DNA of 64,000 bases, from the NCBI GenBank assembly GCA_041160955.1, contig JBEAVK010000445.1, positions 1 to 64,000 on the forward strand, in the 5' to 3' direction. Each line of letters starts with the position of its first letter. Positions within the stretch are counted from its first letter, which is position 1. This DNA is from M3007 sp041160955. Its GTDB lineage: Bacteria > Bacteroidota > Bacteroidia > Chitinophagales > Saprospiraceae. Positions 9,268 through 19,141 of this stretch are shown here, in pieces. Both the position numbers and the translations under genes were made by a program. The notes beneath the pieces are model-generated. The model had not been told where the DNA came from and did no database searches. It saw nothing but the letters and a program-made list of their open reading frames with translations.

Positions 9268-9299
9268 CGGGCCGCCCTGTTCATCTACAGAGCGGCCCG
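9268..9299. terminator. Bidirectional hairpin terminator
   Basis: A GC-rich inverted repeat (CGGGCCGC at 9268-9275 and GCGGCCCG at 9292-9299, with further pairing of CTGT/ACAG inside) lies between the convergent ATPase and DUF4397 genes. The A-run at 9261-9266 gives a U-tract for minus-strand transcripts. Confidence 0.75.
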
Positions 9300-9337
9300 T
9301 GTCATTAATAATATATTTGACTTCTTACTTTAGCGAA

Positions 9338-12300
9338 TTAACGTTGTACTGCAAACCGCACCACTTGCTGACCAGCATCCGATACGATTTCTAACATGTA
9401 CATACCTGAACTTAGACTCGAAACTTCCAATTGCTCGAAATAAGTACCGCTACTTACAGTACCCCAATCACCTTCCATCACTAAGCGACCTGTCATGTCT
9501 TGAACGCGGTAACGCAAATCCTCGCTTGCGCTAAGGTTGAATTTCACCGACAAGATATCCGAAGTTGGATTAGGCGCTAATTGTAATTGAGATAGTTTGT
9601 CGTCCAATTCATTGGTATTCACAAACAATGGCAACGGGAAGGTCGTACCATCAGCCAATGCAACCCATGGTGCAAAACCTGGTGCTCCTGCGGCAGGTGC
9701 CAAATAACCAGAAGCAAAAACAGTGATCGCCTCGCCAGCAATTGGCGCAATATTGGCTACATAACTAGCAATTATATTACTATTGTCATTCGCAGGTGTT
9801 ACGCTCAAAATATACTGCGCTGGCGGTACACTGATATAAGGCATGAACTCCCCAAATTGTACATTATCAAAAACTGGTGTGCCATTAGGCAGCGTAATAT
9901 CCACTTCTGGTGCATCTGGTGCGCCATGGAACAATGCAATATCCACTGTCGCAGGATCATTAGCACGGAAACGACCACTTTCGTTGACGTACAACTTGAA
10001 TGGCGTAGCAGCATTACCAACAACACCCGCAGCGACAATAACATAAGTTTTGCCCGTTCTTAGGCCAGGTACTGCTAAAGTATAGATAGCCTCGTCAGCA
10101 TTAGTACTGTTTTCAGGTGCAACACCCAATTCAAAAGCAGTTTCTGATGGTAATAAACCAAAACCAGTAGCATCGCGGAAACTAAAATCGTTGATAATAT
10201 TGGTAGTATCTAAATACACATCCACCGTTGGACTTGGTGAATTATGAATCACTTGCACCCTAGAGTACGATGGTATCTCAATTACAAATCCGTCTGGAGT
10301 GGCTAAGAATAAACTAAATCCAGGTTGACCATTCAATAATCCGCTGGCAAATACAACACCCGAAAAGCCTTCTAAACCAGCGAAATCGGCACCGTAAGTA
10401 CCTGCTAAAATACTTGGATTGGCAGAAGCCTGTACATCAAATATAATTTCACCTGCATCAAGCGCAACATAATTTGTAAAGTCGCCATAAGCCAAATCCG
10501 TTAATAGCGGAGTAGTGGAACCAACGGGCACTAAATCTACTGGTGGAGCGTCAGTTGCACCGTGCAAAATAGCCAATTCCAATTTGGTTTGATCCGCTGC
10601 TGTTTCACGACCTTGAGCATTTACAATCAGAGTAAATGGTGTAGTTGCATTACCTACAATACCGGATGCTGCTACAATATACGACTTTCCATTTTCCAAT
10701 GTAACAGGGAAATTTACAAGGGTATCAGTTGCTGATTGGCTATTACCCGCTGCTATACCTAGGTTTATTTCTGCACCAGCAGGCAAATAAACAAATGGAG
10801 TGGCTTGCCTAAATTCAAAATCTTCAATTAGGATCTCACCATCCAAATACACATCCACCACTGGCTCTGGGCTATTGTGGATCACTTGTACCCGCGCCAG
10901 TCCTTGAGATGGCAATGGAACAACTGTACCATCGGCCAAAGCAGCATATAAACCAAATGCTGGTGTACCTCCAAGGATACCACTTGCAAATATTCTAATG
11001 GCTTCACCACTCAATGCCGACAAATTAGCGATATAAGTTGCAACAATCGGATCTGTTCCGGCTGCTTTTACATCTAAAACATAGGTAATTGGTGGTACAT
11101 TCAAATAAGGTGTGTTTTCACCAAATGCTAAATTCTCTACAATTGGGCCACCTAAACGCTCTACAATATCTACCGCTGGTGCGCCCGGTGCACCGTGGAA
11201 TGCGCTAAACGAAACTGTACCCACTGGAGCAGCCTCCAAAGCATCATCATAAACATACAAATTGAACGGATTTGCAGCATTACCTACAATACCGGCTGCA
11301 ATAATAGTATAACTTTTCGCTGCATCTAAATTAACTGCATAAGAAACAATAGTATCTGCAACAGAACCACTTGTGCCTAGTGCAATACCAAGACTAAATG
11401 GACGACCAGCTGGTACATCTACAAATGGAGTAGCCGTGCGGAACGCAAAATCATTGAGTAACCGCGTATTACCTGCATAAACATCTACCGTTGGGCTAGG
11501 TGAATTATGAATCACCTGAACGCGTGTAGTGGGAGTAATAGGTAATGTCAAAACCGTTCCATCGGCCAATACGGCCAATAGACCAAACGGATTAGTTAAA
11601 CTTCCTACTAAACCACTGGCCAATACATAAGCCGATTGTCCAGCCAAACCAGAAAGATTGGCGCGGAAAGTAGCCACTACTGCTGGGTTACCTGCTGGGC
11701 GAATTGCAAAATCATAAATAGCCGGATCTAGGCTCAAATAAGGTGTAAATGCACCATAAGCCAAGTCCGAAATTACGTTACCTGTAAATACTTCATCTAC
11801 GTCCACATTAGGCGCGTTAGGTGAACCGTGTAATACTGCAATATCTACTTTTGAAGGCGTGCTAGCCGTTTCTCTTGCCGTAGCGTTTACATTCAGAGTA
11901 AATGGCGTTGTTGTATTACCCAAAACACCCGATGCTGTTACGATATAAGTACCATTAGCATCCAAAATGGCAGGGAAATTAGCAATAGTATCGTTTACAG
12001 AAGTACTATTGGCCGCTGCAATACCAATATTCAATACTACGCCAGCATCTACTGTGATAAATGGCGTTGCAGAACGATACGTAAAATCATTGAGTTGTAA
12101 AGCTCCGTTAATATACACGTCCACCGTTGGATTGGGTGAATTATGGATCACTTGTAACCTTGCAGTTTCTGCAACTGGTGGTGTACCAAGTGGTAACTGA
12201 ACCACTGTACCATCTACCAATGCCGCATACAAACCAAATGCAGGCGTTCCGCCCAAAATACCACTAGCAAATACACGAATTGCATTACCACCTAGCATGC

Positions 12301-14806
12301 TAAGATCTGCGTTATAGGTAGCAACGATTTGGTCCACACCTGCAGGTTTTACGTCTAAAACGTATAGCGCAGCAGGAACATTCAAATAGTCAGTATTTTC
12401 GCCAAAAGCCAAATCTTGTACCAATGCACCCGCTGTACGCTCTACGACATCTACCGCAGGAGCACCCGGTGCACCGTGGAAAGCACTAAATGATACAATT
12501 GGCGTTGCTGGAGACGCTTCCAAAGCATCATCAAAAATATATAAATCGAAAGGTGCAGTTGCGCTTCCTACAACACCCGCTGCAAAAATGGTATATTTTT
12601 TAGTGGCATCTAAGGTAACAGGGAAATTTGCAATTACATCAGCCGCCGAAGTGCTATTTCCAAGTGCTACACCAATATTAAAGTCGCGTCCTGCTGGGAT
12701 ATTGACAAATGGAGTAGCCTTACGGAATTCAAAATCATCGATTATCAAGGTATTACCTGCATAGACATCTACCGTTGGGCTAGGTGAATTATGTATAACC
12801 TGTACCCGTGCAGTAGGTGTTAATGGCAATTCAATTACAGTACCATCGGCCAAAACAGCCAATAAACCAAACGGCGTAGTAGTGTTGCCCAATAAACCAC
12901 TGGCCAATACATAAGCCGATTGTCCAGCCAAACCAGAAATATCTGCGCGGAAGGTAGCCACTACTGATGGAGAACCTGCTGGGCGAATTGCAAAATCATA
13001 AATAGCTGGATCTAGGCTCAAATAAGGTGTAAATTCACCATAGGCCAAGTCTGAAATTACATTACCAATAAATACTTCATCTATGTCCACATTGGGCGCG
13101 TTAGGTGAACCATGCAATACTGCAATATCTACCTTTGAAGGAATACTAGCCGTTTCACTTGCCGTAGCGTTTACGTTCAAAGTAAATGGCGTTGTTGTAT
13201 TACCCAAAATACCCGATGCTGTTACGATATAAGTACCATCAGCATCCAAAGTAGCGGGAAAATTGGCAATAGTATCATTTACAGAAGTACTATTGGCCGC
13301 AGCAATACCGATATTCAATACTACGCCAGCATCTACTGTGATAAATGGTGTTGCGTCACGATACTCAAAATCATTGAGCAATAAATCACCGTTAACATAC
13401 ACGTCCACCGTTGGGTTGGGTGAATTATGGATCACTTGTAACCTTGCGGTTGGACTTGGTGGCGTGCCCGCAGGTAATTCTACGACATCTCCATTTTGTA
13501 ATACAGCAAATAAGCCTAAAGATGGCGGCGTATTAGGTGTTGCAAAACCGCTTGCCATCACATAAGCAGCCTTACCTGCCAAACCACTCAAATCTGCTAT
13601 GAAAGTACCTACTTTGGTACTTGTTCCAGCCAATTTCACATCCAAATAATATACACCTGGATCAACACTCAAATAACCACTGAAGGAGTTAAATGCAAGG
13701 CTGTCCACCAAATTTAGCGTCTCATTATACAAAGAAATATCTACTGCAGGAGCATCCGGAGAGCCGTGGAGAACCGCAAAATCTACTTTTGTTGGTAGTA
13801 CCGATTGCTCACGGGCATTATCGTTAATGTTCAATCCAAATGGTGCGGTAGCACTGCCTGCTACGCCTGTTGCTGTTACAATATACGTTTTTCCATTAGT
13901 CAAATTTACATTAGAAGTGATAAAGGCAGATGCCGCCGAAGTGGAGGTATCCGCTGCTATCGCTAAATTAATATCAACACCTGCCGCCAAATAAATAAAC
14001 GAAGTCGCTTTCCTAAATTCAAAATCATTGAGCAAAATGGCTCCATTGGCATACACATCCACCGTTGGACTTGGTGAATTATGAATAACTTGTACACGCG
14101 CAATAGGTGTTGCCGATAATTCAATCACTGTTCCATCTGCCAAAGCAGCAAACAAACCAAACGGAGCACCTACGCCAGTAGTCAAAAATCCACTCGCAAA
14201 TACATAAACTGCTTGACCAGCGAAACCACTTAAATCTACTTTATAAGTTTGTACAATAGTCGCACTACCTGCTGGCTTCACATCCAAAAAGTATTCTCCT
14301 GGATTAAGACTCAAATAAGGCGTAAAACTGCCGTAAGATAAGTTAGACACAATCTTTGATCCCGTGCGCACCACCACATCTACCGCAGGGGCATCAGGGG
14401 CACCGTGTAGCACCGCCACATCTACTTTTGTAGGATTAGTGGCTGCTTCTCGGCCATTAGCATCCGCAATTAAATTAAATGGAGTAGTTGCATTAAATAC
14501 CACACCAGATGCAGTCACAACGTACGTTTTACCCGATTCGAAGGTAACCGTATCTGTAAAAATAGCTTCAAGTGAGGATGTTGAACTGGCTGGGGCTACA
14601 CCGATTGGGATCGGAATACCAGCGGGTACATCGCCAAAAGCAGACGCAGTGCGAAATGCAAAATTGTCGAGTAATAATGTCGTACCGGCATAAACATCCA
14701 CCGTCGGATCCGGTGAATTGTGGATTATTTGGACACGCGCAGTCTGTGCTTGTGCCACAAAAGCAGTCATTAAAATGACCAATAAGGTGAATAATTTGTT
14801 GAGCAT
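9338..14806 (-). CDS. Giant secreted protein with eight tandem DUF4397 modules and T9SS sorting domain
   Basis: 1822 residues: signal peptide (LFTLLVILMTAFVAQAQ), eight modules, then a T9SS sorting domain (LQLAPNPTSDILSVKF ... GMYMLEIVSD). Each module opens with a variant of ARVQVIHNSPSPTVDVY and has a second half with VDIAVLHGSPDAPAVD. Using the IHNSP codons as marks, module starts fall near 14719, 14080, 13426, 12790, 12142, 11506, 10876 and 10243, so the units are 210-218 codons. Each is probably two related beta-sandwiches. DUF4397 has no assigned function; length and export suggest a cell-surface fibre or adhesin. Modules 3-4 and 5-6 are far more alike than the others. The gene is monocistronic, with a terminator at 9268-9299. 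Confidence 0.88.
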   Translation of the reverse strand: MLNKLFTLLVILMTAFVAQAQTARVQIIHNSPDPTVDVYAGTTLLLDNFAFRTASAFGDVPAGIPIPIGVAPASSTSSLEAIFTDTVTFESGKTYVVTASGVVFNATTPFNLIADANGREAATNPTKVDVAVLHGAPDAPAVDVVVRTGSKIVSNLSYGSFTPYLSLNPGEYFLDVKPAGSATIVQTYKVDLSGFAGQAVYVFASGFLTTGVGAPFGLFAALADGTVIELSATPIARVQVIHNSPSPTVDVYANGAILLNDFEFRKATSFIYLAAGVDINLAIAADTSTSAASAFITSNVNLTNGKTYIVTATGVAGSATAPFGLNINDNAREQSVLPTKVDFAVLHGSPDAPAVDISLYNETLNLVDSLAFNSFSGYLSVDPGVYYLDVKLAGTSTKVGTFIADLSGLAGKAAYVMASGFATPNTPPSLGLFAVLQNGDVVELPAGTPPSPTARLQVIHNSPNPTVDVYVNGDLLLNDFEYRDATPFITVDAGVVLNIGIAAANSTSVNDTIANFPATLDADGTYIVTASGILGNTTTPFTLNVNATASETASIPSKVDIAVLHGSPNAPNVDIDEVFIGNVISDLAYGEFTPYLSLDPAIYDFAIRPAGSPSVVATFRADISGLAGQSAYVLASGLLGNTTTPFGLLAVLADGTVIELPLTPTARVQVIHNSPSPTVDVYAGNTLIIDDFEFRKATPFVNIPAGRDFNIGVALGNSTSAADVIANFPVTLDATKKYTIFAAGVVGSATAPFDLYIFDDALEASPATPIVSFSAFHGAPGAPAVDVVERTAGALVQDLAFGENTDYLNVPAALYVLDVKPAGVDQIVATYNADLSMLGGNAIRVFASGILGGTPAFGLYAALVDGTVVQLPLGTPPVAETARLQVIHNSPNPTVDVYINGALQLNDFTYRSATPFITVDAGVVLNIGIAAANSTSVNDTIANFPAILDANGTYIVTASGVLGNTTTPFTLNVNATARETASTPSKVDIAVLHGSPNAPNVDVDEVFTGNVISDLAYGAFTPYLSLDPAIYDFAIRPAGNPAVVATFRANLSGLAGQSAYVLASGLVGSLTNPFGLLAVLADGTVLTLPITPTTRVQVIHNSPSPTVDVYAGNTRLLNDFAFRTATPFVDVPAGRPFSLGIALGTSGSVADTIVSYAVNLDAAKSYTIIAAGIVGNAANPFNLYVYDDALEAAPVGTVSFSAFHGAPGAPAVDIVERLGGPIVENLAFGENTPYLNVPPITYVLDVKAAGTDPIVATYIANLSALSGEAIRIFASGILGGTPAFGLYAALADGTVVPLPSQGLARVQVIHNSPEPVVDVYLDGEILIEDFEFRQATPFVYLPAGAEINLGIAAGNSQSATDTLVNFPVTLENGKSYIVAASGIVGNATTPFTLIVNAQGRETAADQTKLELAILHGATDAPPVDLVPVGSTTPLLTDLAYGDFTNYVALDAGEIIFDVQASANPSILAGTYGADFAGLEGFSGVVFASGLLNGQPGFSLFLATPDGFVIEIPSYSRVQVIHNSPSPTVDVYLDTTNIINDFSFRDATGFGLLPSETAFELGVAPENSTNADEAIYTLAVPGLRTGKTYVIVAAGVVGNAATPFKLYVNESGRFRANDPATVDIALFHGAPDAPEVDITLPNGTPVFDNVQFGEFMPYISVPPAQYILSVTPANDNSNIIASYVANIAPIAGEAITVFASGYLAPAAGAPGFAPWVALADGTTFPLPLFVNTNELDDKLSQLQLAPNPTSDILSVKFNLSASEDLRYRVQDMTGRLVMEGDWGTVSSGTYFEQLEVSSLSSGMYMLEIVSDAGQQVVRFAVQR
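11502..14070 (-). repeat. Recent tandem duplication of a two-module DUF4397 block, period 1284 bp
   Basis: Modules 3+4 and modules 5+6 are offset by exactly 1284 bp (428 codons) at three points I compared: the IHNSP marks at 13422/12138 and 12786/11502, and the GCAATAGTA marks at 13266/11982. In a sample of about 120 bases around 11970 and 13254 roughly nine of ten bases agree, far more than between other modules. Confidence 0.8.
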
Positions 14807-14901
14807 AGTGTTCTAAAAAATATGGTTATGTTGATTTTTGAAACTGAATGAATAACTTGGTTTGTTTGATCTTGTTCAGTTGTTTGTAATAAATAGTTCA
14901 A

Positions 14902-14909
14902 CAAAAATA
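14902..14909 (-). promoter_or_regulatory. -7 box TATTTTTG for the DUF4397 gene
   Basis: The minus strand reads TATTTTTG, fitting TAnnTTTG, about 95 bases upstream of the ATG. No convincing -33 TTTG was seen at the right distance. Confidence 0.4.
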
Positions 14910-14956
14910 GAATTTGACTAAAACTGGCACTTGACAGGGGAAACAAATAAAAAAAA

Positions 14957-14996
14957 AATGGGTAAAAAAAAGAGTTACCTCTTTCTTTTACCCATT
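14957..14996 (-). terminator. Terminator of the second gldN gene
   Basis: Inverted repeat with arms AATGGGTAAAAAAAAGAG and CTCTTTCTTTTACCCATT around a TTAC loop. An A-run to its left (14950-14958) gives the U-tract for minus-strand transcripts. It separates the second gldN from the DUF4397 gene. Confidence 0.75.
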
Positions 14997-15027
14997 CAAA
15001 TTGGCGTGTCGCGCACCTATTTACCGA

Positions 15028-15903
15028 TTACCAACTCCAAAGATCATGTTCCCTGTTGAACAATTCATCTTCAATCTTTTGACCCTCCATCAACAGATCC
15101 GTTCCTGCAAGATAATCCTGCAAACGGCGGTCATAAACATTGCTTTCTTTAGAGATGTAGGACGCAAAATGACGCGTTTCAAATAAATCTTCCCAAGTAA
15201 TAGTGGCCGCCACGTTATCTGTAGCAATGGCTTTATGTTGTGCCAATACCTTTCGTGATGTAGGGTAATTGACCCAAAATAGTGGCCGCTCAAACATAAA
15301 ATCGCCATTATCATTCTTCACATCAATCATGGGTGCTATCCCGAGGATACGGTGGCGCAATGTTCCAAGATTTTTATCAAAAAACCATGCCTCTTTGATT
15401 CGGAAGCGTCTTACGTCTTCCCAATTGAGTTCACTCTGAACAACTTGAACCTCCTCTTCTCCGGTGTCTATATTGATTATTCTGACTGTATCTACATCAA
15501 ACAAAACATTCTTGATATCGTTTTTATCCAAACGTTTTGTAAACTTATCGTCTTCTGTGCTGTAAGCACTCAATTCGCCCGTCAGTACGGCATCGCGGAG
15601 CAGGTTAAATAGCGGTGACTCTGGTGCTACAAAAGGTAAGTTCATCTTTTCGCGGGTGTCGATCACACGCCAAATGCGTTTCTCCCATAAAATATCCGCT
15701 TCACGGATGGGCGCGTATTGCAGTACCGTCTTTTCTGCAATCACTTGACGCGTAACAAAATCATCTACCGGTTCAGCAATTTCGGTAGTTTCAATTTCTG
15801 TGGCTTCCACTACGGGTTGCGCCATCAAATTGGTGTTGCTGAAGGTGGCCATTGCTACAAAAGAGAGCAGGCATACACCTTGCATTAAAGCTGTTTTTTT
15901 CAT
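15028..15903 (-). CDS. GldN paralogue (second copy; GldO-like position)
   Basis: 291 residues, signal peptide (GVCLLSFVAMATFSNTNLMAQ). The GldN family core is clear: LQYAPIREADILWEKRIWRVIDTREKMNLPF, VYSTEDDKFTKRL-like YSTEDDKFTKRLDKNDI, NWEDVRRFRIKEAWFFDK and RHFASYISKESNVYDRRLQDYLAGTDLL. GldN is a periplasmic component of the T9SS that works with the GldK ring. It is close in sequence to the gldN at 21487-22368 but lies outside the gldKLMN cluster, behind its own terminator. Flavobacterium johnsoniae also has two copies (GldN and the partly redundant GldO). Which copy is functional here cannot be told from sequence; both look intact. Confidence 0.9.
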   Translation of the reverse strand: MKKTALMQGVCLLSFVAMATFSNTNLMAQPVVEATEIETTEIAEPVDDFVTRQVIAEKTVLQYAPIREADILWEKRIWRVIDTREKMNLPFVAPESPLFNLLRDAVLTGELSAYSTEDDKFTKRLDKNDIKNVLFDVDTVRIINIDTGEEEVQVVQSELNWEDVRRFRIKEAWFFDKNLGTLRHRILGIAPMIDVKNDNGDFMFERPLFWVNYPTSRKVLAQHKAIATDNVAATITWEDLFETRHFASYISKESNVYDRRLQDYLAGTDLLMEGQKIEDELFNREHDLWSW

Positions 15904-16146
15904 AAAATACCGTGTTTAGTAATTTTTAGAGCGATATAGCCCTGATTGATTAAAAAAGAATACCAGTTGCAAGGGAGGAACACTCCTGCAAGTCTAATTA
16001 TTCCAATACAAAAAAAGTGTAAAAGGTGTGTGATGCGCGATCAACCATTACAGAACGGCAGTCGATTTTAAATTGTTGTTCTTAGGAAAAATTTAACATT
16101 TGGAAGTACTTGAACATTTGGGCGCAATTGATTGATTACGGTTAAA

Positions 16147-18189
16147 CTATTGCTTCGGCAGCCGAATAAACGGTAAATTAGAAAATATTTTGGCGCGTCG
16201 CAAATAATGAGCAAATACAATGCTGGCATGATAAATACCCGTTTTATCCGCTTTTTTATTAGGTAATGCCCAATGTTGCACCGTTTCGGCCACTTGTTTC
16301 CTTTTTTTCAACATGCCCATAAAGCCGCGATAAAAAGACAAATGCGCTTGCAATAATGCTTTAATGGCTGCAAAATTACCTTTTGATAAATACATCGCTG
16401 CTGCAACACCATCTAAAATTAATCGGGCAGGAATCAGCCATAATAACTTAGTCGCACTTTCATTTTTGAGTAGCGTAAACAAACTATTCCTAAAATTGAG
16501 GAATACTTTACGCGGACTATCATAACCCAATGTGCCACCACCAAGGTGATACACTACGCTCTGCGGGAAACACCAAACCGAATACCCGGCCCGTTTTACC
16601 CGCCAACACAAATCAATTTCTTCATTATGGGCAAAATAATCGCCATCAAAACCACCAAAATTTTGGTACAATTCTGCTCGAATAAAAAAAGCAGCACCCG
16701 CAGCCCAAAAACAAGGTTGTGCGTCATCGTATTGCCCTGTATCCTCTTCCACATAAGTAAACATACGTCCCCTACAAAAAGGATACCCTAAATAATCTAC
16801 CCATCCGCCACTCGCACCTGCGTGTTCAAAAAAATTGCGTTTTTGATCTGCCAATATCTTTGGTTGCGCCACGCCAATCGTGGGATCTTGGCGCATGGCA
16901 TCCAATATCGGGCGTGTCCAACCGGGGGTTACTTCCACATCCGAGTTGAGGATGATATAAAAATTTGCTTTTACCTGCTCTAACGCCTTATTATATCCTT
17001 CAGCAAAGCCCCAATTGCGTTTTAAATCAATGATCTCAATGCTAGGGTAGTGGACACTGACAAACGCCATTGAACTATCGGGTGAACCATTATCGGCCAA
17101 TATAATGCGTGCATTACCACTATGCGCTACTACAGAAGGTAAATAATGCGCCAAATGTGCTTGAGTATTGTAATTCAGGATCACAATCGCTACATCACTA
17201 TCGTCGGGTAATGTTTTGGTATTTGGGTTAGCAATAGCAGTTGCAGTGGACTCAATACCCAATTTTTGCTCAATAGCACGTTGATCTGCGGCAATTTGTG
17301 CTTTCAAAGCATCCAATCCATCCAGTTTTTTATCACCCCTAATAAACCCAATCACTTCTACCTGTAACTGTTGACCATAGAGATCACCGTCAAAATCTAG
17401 CAAATTTACTTCTATCCTAAGTTCGCTTGCTCCTTCAATAGTAGGGCGTTCGCCAATATACAACATCGAAGGTATGCGCTTATCGTGGCCTCCTATGAGC
17501 GAATAAGCAGCGTAAATCCCAATGGGTGGAATGAGTTTATATGAATCTGTGATTTTAATATTGGCGGTAGGAAACCCAATCGTCCGCCCAATTTGGTTGC
17601 CATACACTACTTCACCGCTCAATGTAAAGGGATGACTTAATAAACGATTGGCCACTTCCACATTGGTTTGTTGCAGTGCTTTCCGAATTTTAGAAGAAGA
17701 AACAGTAATATCATCTATTTCTTGCGCGGGAATTTCTTCTAGTTGGAAAATACCTTGCTCAGCGTATTGGGCCAAAAAGGTAAGGTCGCCCTGACGGTCA
17801 TTACCAAATTTATGGTCGTAACCAATAACAATAGTATGTGGGTTAAATTTGGCAATTAAAAAATCTTCTACATAAGATTGAGCCGACAGTGCAGCAAAAT
17901 CGGTCGTAAATGGTACCACTACTACATGGTCAATACCCGTTTGTTGTAATAAATCAATTTTTTCCTGAGTGGTAGTAAGCAAATGGAAATCACTAGATAA
18001 CCGCCCAATTACAGTCCGTGGATGCGGATCAAAGGTGATGATCACGCTTTCCCCATTTATTTGCGACGCCATATTGCGCACCTGCTCCAATATCCGGCGG
18101 TGCCCCGAGTGCACACCATCAAACGAGCCAATCGTGAGGACTGCTCGTTGAAAACTAGGTAATTCTGAAATATTGTAATGCACCCTCAT
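16147..18189 (-). CDS. ribF: Fusion: bifunctional riboflavin kinase/FAD synthetase (RibF) + family 2 glycosyltransferase
   Basis: 680 residues in one open frame. Residues 1-310 are a full RibF: nucleotidyltransferase start TIGSFDGVHSGHRR (19-32), ITFDPHPRTV, and the riboflavin kinase part with GRTIGFPTANI (201-211) and the C-terminal GFIRGDKKLDGLDALKAQI. Residues 311-331 are a loose linker (IESTATAIANPNTK). From 332 (DVAIVILNYNTQ) a GT2 glycosyltransferase runs to the end, with ADNGSPDS, LNSDVEV (DxD-like, 414-420) and HNEEIDLCWR, as in rhamnosyltransferase-type enzymes. RibF makes FMN and FAD; the GT would act at the inner membrane face. There is no Met or stop between the parts. I know both families only as separate proteins. 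Confidence 0.9.
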   Translation of the reverse strand: MRVHYNISELPSFQRAVLTIGSFDGVHSGHRRILEQVRNMASQINGESVIITFDPHPRTVIGRLSSDFHLLTTTQEKIDLLQQTGIDHVVVVPFTTDFAALSAQSYVEDFLIAKFNPHTIVIGYDHKFGNDRQGDLTFLAQYAEQGIFQLEEIPAQEIDDITVSSSKIRKALQQTNVEVANRLLSHPFTLSGEVVYGNQIGRTIGFPTANIKITDSYKLIPPIGIYAAYSLIGGHDKRIPSMLYIGERPTIEGASELRIEVNLLDFDGDLYGQQLQVEVIGFIRGDKKLDGLDALKAQIAADQRAIEQKLGIESTATAIANPNTKTLPDDSDVAIVILNYNTQAHLAHYLPSVVAHSGNARIILADNGSPDSSMAFVSVHYPSIEIIDLKRNWGFAEGYNKALEQVKANFYIILNSDVEVTPGWTRPILDAMRQDPTIGVAQPKILADQKRNFFEHAGASGGWVDYLGYPFCRGRMFTYVEEDTGQYDDAQPCFWAAGAAFFIRAELYQNFGGFDGDYFAHNEEIDLCWRVKRAGYSVWCFPQSVVYHLGGGTLGYDSPRKVFLNFRNSLFTLLKNESATKLLWLIPARLILDGVAAAMYLSKGNFAAIKALLQAHLSFYRGFMGMLKKRKQVAETVQHWALPNKKADKTGIYHASIVFAHYLRRAKIFSNLPFIRLPKQ

Positions 18190-18197
18190 CTACGCCG

Positions 18198-18205
18198 CAA
18201 AAGTA
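18198..18205 (-). promoter_or_regulatory. -7 box TACTTTTG for the ribF-GT gene
   Basis: TACTTTTG on the minus strand fits TAnnTTTG and ends eight bases before the ATG at 18189, predicting an mRNA leader of only a few bases. Confidence 0.5.
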
Positions 18206-18274
18206 GGTTAATTGTTGCTTAATATTCCTTTTTTTCTCTTTTCTGTTGAATACTTTTCTTTTTCAAAACAATCT

Positions 18275-19114
18275 ATGCAACTTTGCCCCATGCCAATATG
18301 GGGTCATTTACTTTATTTAGGTGCCATTGTTTACGCTGGCCTTTGTTTACTGTTCTATTTGGGACAAGATTTTTTCTTTTTTCGACCGGAACGGCTACCC
18401 AAATGGTTCGTTTATCAATACCCGTTTCCTTTTTCGGAAGTTAATTTTGAGATGGAGGATGGCGGTACCGTCAATGGTTTACACTTTAAAGTGCCCAATT
18501 GTAAAGGTGTCGTTTTTTATATCAAAGGGAATTCACGGAGCATCAAGGGGTGGGGTAAGTTTGCAAAGGATTTTGTAGGAAAAGGCTACGATTTTTTTAT
18601 CTTGGATTACCGTGGGTTTGGAAAAAGTGCTGGCAAGCGCACCGAAACAATCCTTTACAATGATTTACAGCAAGTATATAGGTGGCTGGAAACGGCTTAT
18701 GCAGATAAACCAATTGTACTTTACGGTAGGTCATTAGGCAGTGGTATTGCGGCCCGTATCGCATCTTGGAATGATCCCACTTTGCTTATTTTAGATTGCC
18801 CTTATTATTCTTTCCTGTACCATATCAATCGTTATGGTTTTTGGTTGCCGCTGCGCTGGATATTGCGTTACCATATCCGTACAGATTTGTTCATAAAAAA
18901 AGTAACCTGTCCCGTGCACATTCTTCATGGCAGTCGAGACAGGTTAATTCCGTATAATCAAAGTATAAAATTAAAGGAGATTAGACCCAATAATATTCAT
19001 CTTCATCCTATTGTTGGTGCAGGGCACAATAATCTGCCCGATTTTCCCGAATACCACGATATTTTATATGATATTTTGCACAGCGAAACAACAACTGTTG
19101 CCGTGAGGGCATAA
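18275..19114 (+). CDS. Membrane-anchored alpha/beta hydrolase
   Basis: The frame is open from a TTG at 18212, but the ATG at 18275 (or 18290) gives the expected N-terminus with one membrane segment (HLLYLGAIVYAGLCLLFYL); I use 18275, about 279 residues. It is followed by FFFFRPERLP, a typical start of the BEM46/YqhA-like serine hydrolases. Catalytic elements are seen: nucleophile elbow YGRSLGSG, acid in HGSRDRLIPY and histidine in VGAGHNNL. The substrate is unknown. It diverges from ribF-GT and converges on the LytTR gene with a gap of 27 bases; no terminator hairpin is seen there. Confidence 0.82.
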   Translation: MQLCPMPIWGHLLYLGAIVYAGLCLLFYLGQDFFFFRPERLPKWFVYQYPFPFSEVNFEMEDGGTVNGLHFKVPNCKGVVFYIKGNSRSIKGWGKFAKDFVGKGYDFFILDYRGFGKSAGKRTETILYNDLQQVYRWLETAYADKPIVLYGRSLGSGIAARIASWNDPTLLILDCPYYSFLYHINRYGFWLPLRWILRYHIRTDLFIKKVTCPVHILHGSRDRLIPYNQSIKLKEIRPNNIHLHPIVGAGHNNLPDFPEYHDILYDILHSETTTVAVRA

Positions 19115-19141
19115 CAAGAAGCAGTAGCAGTAGGGGAGTGC

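Noticed and set aside
11967..13565. Two similar plus-strand frames inside the DUF4397 gene (beginning near 11967 and 13263)
   Set aside because: They are antisense shadows of the duplicated modules and resemble each other only because of the 1284-bp repeat.
19115..19141. Possible terminator between the convergent hydrolase and LytTR genes
   Set aside because: Only repeated AGCAGTAG-type purine-rich sequence; no stem of useful length.
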